Positions 5,657 to 10,714 of a stretch of DNA of 10,714 nt are shown here, piece by piece. A model generated the notes under the pieces. The model searched no databases. It was not told the DNA's origin and saw nothing but the letters and a program-made list of their open reading frames with translations. Source of the stretch: Treponema sp. (lineage in GTDB: Bacteria; Spirochaetota; Spirochaetia; Treponematales; Treponemataceae). Position 1 is the first letter of the stretch, and every line of letters starts with the position of its first letter. The translations under genes and the position numbers were made by a program. The stretch is from contig JAAZCS010000278.1 in NCBI GenBank assembly GCA_012513125.1, forward strand, positions 1 to 10,714. The letters run 5' to 3'.

Positions 5657-5675
5657 GTATAGAGCGTTTTTTCAT
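5657..5675 (-). pseudogene. 5' stub of a cassette gene cut by the IS
   Basis: A strong AGGAGG site lies 5 bases before an ATG at 5675, followed by MKKRSI. The frame then enters the IS end and stops (CTG TAA). MKKRSI is a typical beginning of a signal peptide. The cassette starts at the attC at 5780, so its 5' leader is intact, but the body of the gene and most of its attC are missing. Alternatively the frame ends naturally just before a GTTAGGC core-like heptamer at 5644-5650. Confidence 0.6.
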
Positions 5676-5761
5676 AAAATCCTCCTAGATTTTATCTTTT
5701 GTCATTCAACGAATGACTTACAGAGAAAAAATGTCGGAAGATTTACCTTACTGACAGCAAG

Positions 5762-5776
5762 TGGCGCTGTGCGCCA
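5762..5776 (-). other. Cassette-head hairpin (IS-disrupted cassette)
   Basis: TGGCGC-TGT-GCGCCA is a perfect 6-bp stem ending three bases from the core at 5780. Confidence 0.7.
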
Positions 5777-5779
5777 TCA

Positions 5780-5892
5780 ACCTAACATTTGCTTAACCTG
5801 CGAGGCGTAATGGCGCGATTCTTGCCGAGGAGCGTAGCGACGACCAGCAAGAATCGTGACATAGCCGAGTCAGGTTGAAGCAGTTGTTAGGC
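5780..5892 (-). repeat. attC recombination site (113 bp)
   Basis: The cores are acctaac (5780-5786) and gttaggc (5886-5892). The boxes gcttaacctg and caggttgaagc leave one unpaired G. The inner stem pairs gattcttgc with gcaagaatc, and the apex GAGCGTAGCGA (5830-5840) contains a GCGTAGC mini-hairpin. It is nearly identical to the attC at 9886-9997. The upstream gene reads through the right core and box and stops at 5870. Confidence 0.95.
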
Positions 5893-6715
5893 CATTTTCT
5901 TCCCAGAAATTCATTTTCATATTTTCTGTTGTATATTCCATTAAAATATTATCATTTCTATTTACTATTATGAATTTATTAACATTTTGTAGTTTATCGA
6001 TGTTCATATCAAATAGAGTTTTTACTTCATTAGCATCATTAATAGAATCAAATCCAATACCTGATGTAGTATCAATTAATACATATAATTTATTCAATTT
6101 CTGATACTTCTTTTGTTTATTGGCTTTAGTTATTGCATTCTTAAGGATTAATTGTTTGAAATATCTACAATCCGAAAGACCTTTTGTTGGACTTATATAT
6201 GTTTGATTATTTACTTGATTTATTTCTATAGTGTTTTCAACATTCACATACTTACTCTTTGCATATTCTAAGATATGAGTAAAATCTTGATTTCTACCAA
6301 AACACATCTTTGCAATTTTTTCAGATATTGCTTCGTTCAAAGTAATTGAATGGACTATTTCTAAGCCAATTTGGTTATTATTAGGATCTAATAAAATAAA
6401 ATCAGGACTTTCTGATTTTCTAAATTTAAATGATGGAAAATAGTGTAAATAAAAGTATAACGAAGAATATTCTGATAAATCTTTTCTGTGAACATGCTTA
6501 ATCAAATATTTATCATCAATTTCTTTAATTGCATCGCGTAAAAACTTGGGCCTAATAACAGAACCATCAACAACAGTTAAATTCATTAGCGATATACTGA
6601 AATTGTTTCCTTCAAAAGAAGCATTTACGATAAAATCGTTTACAGTAAAGTACTGCTGTTTTGCTAAACCATATTTTATATTTACATTTTCAGCTAACAT
6701 TTCTGCTAATGTCAT
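5870..6715 (-). CDS. Unknown protein with possible PD-(D/E)xK-like core (cassette gene)
   Basis: I do not recognise a family for this 281-residue protein. It is rich in lysine, asparagine and isoleucine, with no signal peptide or membrane segment. The most suggestive feature is SPDFILLD (103-110), a turn, then IGLEIVHS (116-123). This hairpin of two strands carrying an aspartate and a glutamate resembles the core of restriction-endonuclease-fold proteins, but the usual lysine is replaced, so nuclease activity is only a possibility. The following helices include a basic stretch (KANKQKKYQKLNK) before a strand LYVLIDTT. The ATG at 6715 has GGAGG 5 bases upstream. The C-terminal LTTAST is encoded by the attC itself. 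Base composition is strongly AT-rich compared with the neighbouring IS. Confidence 0.75.
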   Translation of the reverse strand: MTLAEMLAENVNIKYGLAKQQYFTVNDFIVNASFEGNNFSISLMNLTVVDGSVIRPKFLRDAIKEIDDKYLIKHVHRKDLSEYSSLYFYLHYFPSFKFRKSESPDFILLDPNNNQIGLEIVHSITLNEAISEKIAKMCFGRNQDFTHILEYAKSKYVNVENTIEINQVNNQTYISPTKGLSDCRYFKQLILKNAITKANKQKKYQKLNKLYVLIDTTSGIGFDSINDANEVKTLFDMNIDKLQNVNKFIIVNRNDNILMEYTTENMKMNFWEENGLTTAST

Positions 6716-6725
6716 TTTTCCTCCG

Positions 6726-6741
6726 CCCGCCGAAGGCGTGG
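6726..6741 (-). other. Cassette-head hairpin (5870-6715 cassette)
   Basis: CGCC-GAA-GGCG (6728-6738) ends three bases from the core at 6742. Two more C-G pairs form if T6739 is bulged. It immediately precedes the GGAGG ribosome site. Confidence 0.6.
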
Positions 6742-6873
6742 GCCTAACTATATTTTAACCTGCTTTTGCGGTTTTTGCGAAGCAAAATTGGCGTGAAACT
6801 TGCCTCTGTTTGAGCGTAGCGAGTTGGCAAGTTTCATGACAAAGCAAATGTCAGGTTGAAAATTGTGTTAGAC
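6742..6873 (-). repeat. attC recombination site (132 bp)
   Basis: The cores are gcctaac (6742-6748) and gttagac (6867-6873). The boxes attttaacctg and caggttgaaaat leave one unpaired G. The inner stem pairs gtgaaacttgcc with ggcaagtttcatg. The apex is GAGCGTAGCGA (6812-6822), with a GCGTAGC mini-hairpin. It is the longest site in the window. Confidence 0.94.
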
Positions 6874-6924
6874 GAATTTATTATACTTCAATACTTCTCA
6901 TGATATGGATATTTTTTATAAATT

Positions 6925-8019
6925 TCATTTTTTTGAGTACTCATTCATAAGACGAGATAACAATAAAGAAAAGACATCTACATTATTTGTAAAACTAAAA
7001 AAAGTTGCTTTTCCAGTATCTTTATCAATTTGCACGCCATTCCTATAAGGTTCAAAAGCTAAAATCTTATCTAATTTCATATTCTTATTTGCTTTTGTGC
7101 CGATAAAAATGATTCGTTTTGATGTTAAATATAAAGTTCCATTATCAACTATTTTCCAAATATCTTGTGTTACTCGTTCTGGCGCAACACTTCCAATTTT
7201 ATAATATACACCTTTGCAAATTTTAATTCTTGTAGAAACTCCACTGTAATTCACTCTTTGTGTTACGGATTTCATTTCATACCATTCAATATTTGTCTTA
7301 AAATATAAATTTTCACTTTTTTGTAAATTTATATCTGACGAAATTGTTGGAATTTCGCCATTTTCAATAATCCAAAATAATTTATATTTATCCAAGGCAG
7401 CTTTTGTTTTTTCTTCATAGGTAATTCTTACATCCAAATTCTTTGCTAATTCATTAATTTGCTTTTCTTCATCTGGTGATAAGCGTTCATCTTTTATAGA
7501 ATTATTGACTAAATCTGTTAAGAGTTTTTGAGCTTCTGCATTATATATGTTTTTAGCTGTACTATCTGATAATAATAAGTTCTTTCTAATATTTTCAATA
7601 TATTCTTTTCCCTTATCATCAACAACGCCATCTTTTATTACATCATCTACTTTTGATTTATAAATTTCACTTGTTTTTTCTGTTAATATTTTATTAATAA
7701 ATATATCTTTTACCTGAAGAAACTTTTGAAGTGCTTTTAATGAAGCAGATTCATTATCAGAAATCTTTTCATCTTCAAGTACTTTATTTAAAAACTGAGT
7801 AAATAATCTTTTTTTATCTTCTTCAAAGGATTTATCATAATTAACTTTATATTTACTAACTAACTCATTTACAAAATCTATGGAAATATCACTTATATCA
7901 TTTTCATGTTCTGACAAGTAATTTTCGATTTCAATAATAAAATTTTGCTTTGGAAGTTTCTTAAATATTTTTTGAAAGAAACTTTGTTTTTCTAAATTTT
8001 TCTTCGTAAATGCATTCAT
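6925..8019 (-). CDS. TerB-like helical repeats plus C-terminal PH-like domain
   Basis: The 364-residue protein appears cytoplasmic. Three related helical units repeat with a period of 47 residues: VLEDEKISDNESASLKAL (about 80), VIKDGVVDDKGKEYIENI (about 127) and SIKDERLSPDEEKQINEL (about 174). Each has the acidic turn 'D-x-x-x-S/D-x-x-E' followed by a helix, as in TerB-like domains, whose turns can bind metal. The region from about 286 to 350, with TLYLTSKRIIFIG and KLDKILAFEPYRNGVQI, matches a bacterial PH-like (GRAM-like) beta domain. The combination suggests a membrane- or stress-associated adaptor rather than an enzyme. The ATG at 8019 has AAGGAG 6 bases upstream; an in-frame GTG at 8037 overlaps that site and is rejected. 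The stop is 51 bases from the attC core, further than in most cassettes here. Confidence 0.8.
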   Translation of the reverse strand: MNAFTKKNLEKQSFFQKIFKKLPKQNFIIEIENYLSEHENDISDISIDFVNELVSKYKVNYDKSFEEDKKRLFTQFLNKVLEDEKISDNESASLKALQKFLQVKDIFINKILTEKTSEIYKSKVDDVIKDGVVDDKGKEYIENIRKNLLLSDSTAKNIYNAEAQKLLTDLVNNSIKDERLSPDEEKQINELAKNLDVRITYEEKTKAALDKYKLFWIIENGEIPTISSDINLQKSENLYFKTNIEWYEMKSVTQRVNYSGVSTRIKICKGVYYKIGSVAPERVTQDIWKIVDNGTLYLTSKRIIFIGTKANKNMKLDKILAFEPYRNGVQIDKDTGKATFFSFTNNVDVFSLLLSRLMNEYSKK

Positions 8020-8034
8020 GTTTTTCTCCTTTTG

Positions 8035-8048
8035 CACGCTTGAGCGTG
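8035..8048 (-). other. Cassette-head hairpin (TerB-like cassette)
   Basis: CACGC-TTGA-GCGTG is a perfect stem (6 bp if the loop is two bases), ending three bases from the core at 8052 and abutting the AAGGAG ribosome site. Confidence 0.7.
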
Positions 8049-8051
8049 TCC

Positions 8052-8115
8052 GTCTAACATAGTCTTAAACGGCGCACGGCTTGACCGTGCGTCCGCTTTG
8101 AAGACATTGTTAGGC
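8052..8115 (-). repeat. attC recombination site, short form (64 bp)
   Basis: The cores are gtctaac (8052-8058) and gttaggc (8109-8115). The boxes gtcttaaacgg and ccgctttgaagac again leave one unpaired G in the right arm, although the box sequence differs from the other sites. The apex pairs gcacgg with ccgtgc. The site ends the three-gene ArsR cassette. Confidence 0.92.
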
Positions 8116-8132
8116 GATATTATACCATATTT

Positions 8133-8381
8133 TTATTGTTCTGCTTCAATAATTTTCTTGATTTCTGCAATTCCAAGAATTTTACCGCTAGAAACTACTT
8201 TTTCATTTACAGAAAGTACAGGCATACTCATAATTCCTGCTTCCATTACTTTCTGTAAATCCGTAATGTATTCGACATTTGCAGCAATGTTCATTTCTGC
8301 AAGAGCGTCAATTACATTCTGGTGTAAAGTCTGACAGCCTTTGCATCCGCTTCCATAAACTTTTACTGTAAGATTTTCCAT
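8133..8381 (-). CDS. Small thiol-disulfide redox protein (thioredoxin-like, CxxC)
   Basis: The 82-residue single-domain protein has the redox-active pair C13-K-G-C16 after the first beta strand (LTVKVYGSGCKGC) and the cis-proline strand MSMPVLSVNEKVV. This is the 'small redox-active disulfide protein 2' / thioredoxin-3 type. It is cytoplasmic. Proteins of this type are regularly encoded next to the ArsP-like permease in the same operon and may reduce or hand over the thiophilic substrate; that role is inferred from context. It is the third gene of the cassette, with AAGGAG before the ATG and a stem-loop (8392-8418) between it and the permease gene. Confidence 0.92.
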   Translation of the reverse strand: MENLTVKVYGSGCKGCQTLHQNVIDALAEMNIAANVEYITDLQKVMEAGIMSMPVLSVNEKVVSSGKILGIAEIKKIIEAEQ

Positions 8382-8391
8382 AAAAACTCCT

Positions 8392-8418
8392 TTTTTGGCA
8401 GGCTTGACCTGCCAAAAA
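8392..8418 (-). other. Intercistronic stem-loop between permease and redox genes
   Basis: A perfect 11-bp stem (TTTTTGGCAGG against CCTGCCAAAAA) encloses a 5-base loop. It starts 2 bases after the permease stop and ends next to the AGGAG site of the redox gene. On the minus-strand RNA it is not followed by a U run, so it looks like a processing or stability element rather than a terminator. Confidence 0.6.
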
Positions 8419-8420
8419 TA

Positions 8421-9416
8421 CTATATGAACAATACCTGCAAGGCATTGAACAAATACCCGACTAAAATAATGCCGATTACGCAAATTGCAATGAACACAA
8501 AAAGCAATTTGCCTTTTACAACTTTTTTTAGCATGACAAGTGAAGGCAAACTCAAAGTTGTTACTGCCATCATAAAGCTCAAAACAACACCAAGCATCGC
8601 ACCCTTAGCCAAAAGCGATTCAGCAATCGGAATACAGCCGAAAATGTCCGCATACATCGGCGCTCCCAAGACCGTTGCAAGCACAACTCCCAACGGATTG
8701 TTTTTTCCAAGTACAGTTTCTATCCAGTTTTGCGGAATCCAATTGTGAATAAACGCTCCGATTGCAACTCCGACAATGATATACGGAAATACCTTCTTTA
8801 ATGTTTCCAAGACCGAGCGTAAAGCGAGGTTTATTCTTTGTTTTTGAGATATCTTTTCTTCAGAAACTTCATTAGATTTTCCGTTCTTTATAAAATCCGC
8901 TACTTCGTTTTCTAAATGAAGTTTCTCTATAATCGTTCCGCCAACGACCGCAATTACAAGACCGAACAAAACATATGCGACAGCGATTTTCCAACCGAAA
9001 ATACTCATTAAAAGGACGAGCGAGCCTAAATCCACCATTGGAGACGAAATCAGAAAACTGAATGTTACGCCTAGCGGAAGCCCTGCCTGTGTGAACCCCA
9101 TAAAAATCGGAATTGACGAGCATGAACAAAAAGGCGTAACCGTCCCCAATAGAGCTGCGATAATCCTTGCCCACAATCCTTTAAAGCGACTCATTATGCG
9201 TTTGCTTCGCTCTGGCGGAAAATACGACTGAATATAAGAAATGATTAAAATCAGCACGAATAAGAGGATTGTGATTTTTATTACATCATACAAAAAGAAA
9301 TTTATGCTTCCACCAAGCCGACTATTTGTGTCAACTCCAAGAAAAATGAGCAGATTTTTAATCAAAGTGTTAAGCCATTTCATTCCAAGTATTTGATTTT
9401 GAATAAAGTTCCACAT
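8421..9416 (-). CDS. Permease of the ArsP / DUF318 family
   Basis: The 331-residue inner-membrane protein has two related halves. The family signature TPFCSCSSIPIFMGF (94-108) contains the cysteine pair C97/C99 in a membrane segment. The second half carries GAPMYADIFGCIPIAESLL (251-269). Hydrophobic segments lie near 45-63, 84-105, 112-139, 143-162, 209-225, 243-262, 274-292 and 303-325, with a charged cytoplasmic loop at 163-207. Some members export methylated or organic arsenicals and related metalloids; others have no assigned substrate. The ArsR-type regulator upstream and the redox protein downstream support a metalloid or thiol-reactive substrate. The ATG at 9416 follows AAGGGG. No attC separates it from its neighbours. 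Confidence 0.9.
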   Translation of the reverse strand: MWNFIQNQILGMKWLNTLIKNLLIFLGVDTNSRLGGSINFFLYDVIKITILLFVLILIISYIQSYFPPERSKRIMSRFKGLWARIIAALLGTVTPFCSCSSIPIFMGFTQAGLPLGVTFSFLISSPMVDLGSLVLLMSIFGWKIAVAYVLFGLVIAVVGGTIIEKLHLENEVADFIKNGKSNEVSEEKISQKQRINLALRSVLETLKKVFPYIIVGVAIGAFIHNWIPQNWIETVLGKNNPLGVVLATVLGAPMYADIFGCIPIAESLLAKGAMLGVVLSFMMAVTTLSLPSLVMLKKVVKGKLLFVFIAICVIGIILVGYLFNALQVLFI

Positions 9417-9426
9417 AACAACCCCT

Positions 9427-9438
9427 TATATCGATATA
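9427..9438. other. Perfect 12-bp palindrome upstream of the permease gene
   Basis: TATATCGATATA lies between the regulator and permease genes, just upstream of the AAGGGG ribosome site. It does not match the ATTGA-N6-TCAAT operator. It may be incidental in AT-rich DNA. Confidence 0.3.
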
Positions 9439-9480
9439 TTTGCATTTATCAATGTTTATTCTAAAAAAAATATAAATTGT

Positions 9481-9783
9481 TTATTTGCAAGAGCATTCTG
9501 ATTTTGTATTTTTCTCACAACTGATTTCAGAAATTACATTCTTAAACTCAGAGAAAGTTTTGCAGTTGATAGAATAGTAAGACCATTTTCCGTCTTTCCT
9601 GACAGATACTAAATTGCAGTCGTTAAGAATTTTCATGTGGTGAGAAAGAGTTGATTGAGTAATGCTGAATTCTTCAAGAATTTTACAGGCACAAAGTTCT
9701 CCAGCTGTAAGCATTTTTATAATTCTTACACGGTTTTCATCCCCAAGCACCTTGCAGATTTTTGCTATTTCCTTTTCGTTCAT
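9481..9783 (-). CDS. ArsR-family metalloregulatory repressor
   Basis: The 100-residue winged-helix protein has the ArsR core VLGDENRVRIIKML, the metal-site motif ELCACKILEEF (29-39) with C31 and C33, the recognition helix TQSTLSHHMKILNDCNLV and the beta-wing VRKDGKWSYYSIN. The ELCxC arrangement is the arsenic/antimony-sensing type of E. coli ArsR, where bound trivalent metalloid releases the repressor from DNA. Three more cysteines lie in the tail (C89, C97, C99). The gene is the first of the three-gene cassette, directly behind a promoter carrying two matching operators, so it should repress itself and the permease and redox genes. The ATG at 9783 follows GAGG. Confidence 0.93.
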   Translation of the reverse strand: MNEKEIAKICKVLGDENRVRIIKMLTAGELCACKILEEFSITQSTLSHHMKILNDCNLVSVRKDGKWSYYSINCKTFSEFKNVISEISCEKNTKSECSCK

Positions 9784-9791
9784 ATTTTACC

Positions 9792-9815
9792 TCATATTGA
9801 TAAACTTCAATATGA
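9792..9815. promoter_or_regulatory. ArsR operator 1 (downstream of -10)
   Basis: TCATATTGA-N6-TCAATATGA is a perfect 9-bp inverted repeat covering the expected transcription start. Confidence 0.8.
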
Positions 9816-9844
9816 AATATACATAATACATTGATAATTGTCAA
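9816..9844 (-). promoter_or_regulatory. Promoter of the ArsR-permease-redox cassette
   Basis: On the minus strand TTGACA (9839-9844) and TATATT (9816-9821) are separated by 17 bases. This gives the cassette independent transcription, unlike most of its neighbours. Confidence 0.85.
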
Positions 9845-9845
9845 T
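9830..9845. promoter_or_regulatory. ArsR operator 2 (over -35)
   Basis: ATTGA-N6-TCAAT has the same core and spacing as operator 1, overlapping the -35 box. Two equally spaced sites suggest cooperative repression. Confidence 0.7.
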
Positions 9846-9867
9846 ATATATTTTTAAATTTTCTTGA

Positions 9868-9881
9868 GCCCCAGTGCGGGC
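9868..9881 (-). other. Cassette-head hairpin (ArsR cassette)
   Basis: GCCC-CAGTGC-GGGC is a 4-bp GC stem ending four bases from the core at 9886. It lies upstream of the cassette's own promoter. Confidence 0.5.
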
Positions 9882-9885
9882 GTCC

Positions 9886-9997
9886 GCCTAACATTTGCTT
9901 AACCTGCGAGGCGTAATGGCGCGATTCTTGCCGAGGAGCGAAGCGACGACAGCAAGAATCGTGACATAGCCGAGTCAGGTTGAAGCAGTTGTTAGAA
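9886..9997 (-). repeat. attC recombination site (112 bp)
   Basis: The cores are gcctaac (9886-9892) and gttagaa (9991-9997); the last base of the second departs from GTTRRRY. The boxes gcttaacctg and caggttgaagc leave one unpaired G. The apex is GAGCGAAGCGA (9936-9946), with a GCGAAGC mini-hairpin. Between its cores it differs from the attC at 5780-5892 by one substitution and one single-base gap. The upstream gene reads into it and stops at 9975. Confidence 0.95.
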
Positions 9998-10592
9998 ACT
10001 TTTTTCTTAATTTATTACTACTTCCAATTTCATCAATAGCAAATGATTCTACCATTTCTTTGAATGCAGATTTCTCTAAAGTGTTTATGATTGATTCTTT
10101 ATTAATAAATTCATCTGGTTTAAATGCATTGAACCAGAAATCCCATTCACCGCCAATAATTCCATTTTCATATACAAATGCCGTTTTCTTTATTTTATTC
10201 TGATTGTAAATAATTGCATATTTTACATGTTCGTTTATCAATATTCCATTATAAGTATTCCTTTGAATTCCAATTATTTTATAATCTTTTCTTGTTATTC
10301 TTTTTCTTTTCTTATGCTGTGCGTATTTTACAATTTTTCCATCAGTAATTACCTCAAAATAATATTTACTATTATTCATTTCTTCAATCAAATTATATAT
10401 TGATAAATCTTTAACATAATTTGTAATTTCTTCTGTTTCAAGTTGAATGGTTTCAAAGGGCTTAATTACTTTTGGAATAGGAAGTTTGACGATTTCATAT
10501 TTATACTTTTTGTTTATTATTAGATTAAGCCCTTTAATTACTTCAACACGATCTTTTCGATTATAAATAATTATTGAATCGTCTATACTAAT
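9975..10592 (-). pseudogene. Unknown cassette gene, 5' end removed by an insertion sequence
   Basis: The frame is open without a stop from 10592 to the TGA at 9975 (206 codons), but no ATG or GTG lies in its first 67 codons. A TTG at 10391 has no ribosome site. The frame first meets a stop (TAG) at 10593-10595, in the sequence that leads into a second IS. I infer that the true start lay further right and was separated by that insertion. The protein is lysine- and isoleucine-rich and mostly strand-like (EIVKLPIPKVIKPFET, then KYYFEVITDGKIVKYA), with GGEWDFWFNAF near the middle. No family is recognised. The final residues LTTAST come from the attC. Confidence 0.65.
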
Positions 10593-10714
10593 CTAGACAA
10601 AAAAGATAAGGGGTCGCAAAATAGAGATGGAGAAACAAAATGACAGAAAAGCGACAGAGAAGAACTTTCACGGAAGAGTTCAAAAAACAAATGGTTGCGC
10701 TGTACAACACAGGC
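10593..10714 (+). mobile_element. Left end of a second IS3-type insertion sequence (partial)
   Basis: The unknown gene frame stops at about 10592. From there the DNA reads tctagacaaaaaagataagg and is followed on the plus strand by the start of an IS3-family orfA. The exact terminus cannot be fixed without the other end. It is not the same element as the one at 4250-5656, because the ends differ and the strand is opposite. Confidence 0.6.
10640..10714 (+). CDS. IS3-family transposase OrfA, N-terminal part
   Basis: Only 25 codons are in the window. They encode MTEKRQRRTFTEEFKKQMVA, the basic arm and first helix of the OrfA helix-turn-helix (R-R-x-F-T-x-E-F-K). A GGAG site lies 7 bases before the ATG. 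It is the only cassette-region gene on the plus strand and runs towards the right edge. Confidence 0.85.
   Translation, partial: MTEKRQRRTFTEEFKKQMVALYNTG

Noticed and set aside
4247..5659. Target-site duplication around the IS (GGAT against GTAT).
   Set aside because: Only three of four bases match, and the attC arm and gene body are missing on one side, so a deletion is more likely.
8017..8037. GTG at 8037 as start of the TerB-like protein.
   Set aside because: The AAGGAG ribosome site lies between it and the ATG at 8019, so the ATG is preferred.
8392..8418. Intercistronic stem-loop as a rho-independent terminator.
   Set aside because: On the transcribed strand it is followed by A and G, not U. 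On the plus strand there is an A run after it, and no gene there to terminate.
8872..9174. A 100-codon minus-strand frame inside the permease gene.
   Set aside because: It is a shifted frame of the permease, whose own frame has clear family motifs.
267..9997. Repeated palindromes spaced along the window suggested a CRISPR array or REP elements.
   Set aside because: The repeats are 64-132 bp with conserved ends and variable centres, and each lies behind a gene; they are attC sites.
1..10714. Search for an integron integrase and attI.
   Set aside because: No tyrosine-recombinase frame is present on either strand; the only recombinases are the two IS transposases.

Overview
The window is a stretch of a mobile integron gene-cassette array from an AT-rich bacterium. 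A Treponema-type spirochaete is the best guess: T. denticola carries a chromosomal integron, and small SH3b-domain secreted proteins and single-gene cassettes of this style fit it. The genus is an inference; the array itself is read directly. Eight complete attC sites (64-132 bp) and at least one half site were found. Every complete site has the outer cores RYYYAAC and GTTRRRY (or near variants), inner L boxes of the type GCTTAACCTG / CAGGTTGAAGC, and one unpaired G in the arm next to the upstream gene. That asymmetry, and genes ending at or inside the right-hand core, show that all cassettes are oriented on the minus strand. The plus strand is therefore the recombining ('bottom') attC strand. 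No integrase or attI is present; if the layout is standard they lie beyond the right edge.

Read in the direction of transcription (right to left), the cassettes are: an unknown gene cut at its 5' side by a second IS3-type element (9975-10592, IS from about 10593); a three-gene ArsR / permease / thiol-redox cassette with its own promoter and two operators (8133-9845); a TerB-like-repeat plus PH-like protein (6925-8019); an unknown protein with a possible nuclease-fold core (5870-6715); a cassette destroyed by an IS3-family insertion that also removed most of its attC (about 4250-5675); a 20-codon micro-cassette ending in a lone core site (4108-4200); a gluzincin-type HExxH protein (3392-4054); a type II toxin-antitoxin pair (2543-3126); a type I phosphodiesterase / alkaline-phosphatase-fold enzyme (1284-2438); a secreted SH3b protein (389-1144); and the first 36 codons of a glycosyltransferase-like protein (110 to the left edge).

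Most cassettes have no evident promoter and begin with a Shine-Dalgarno site 25-45 bases after the crossover point, so they presumably depend on read-through transcription from the right. The exceptions are the toxin-antitoxin and ArsR cassettes. Each has a TTGACA-17 bp-TATATT promoter overlapped by an inverted-repeat operator, so they are self-regulated islands in an otherwise passive array.

Two structural patterns go beyond ordinary annotation. First, nearly every cassette starts with a short hairpin of unrelated sequence but fixed position, usually exactly three bases after the attC core. Second, the attC apices carry a shared 11-mer GAGC(G/A)(A/T)AGCGA, which in four sites holds a GCGNAGC mini-hairpin on the recombining strand.
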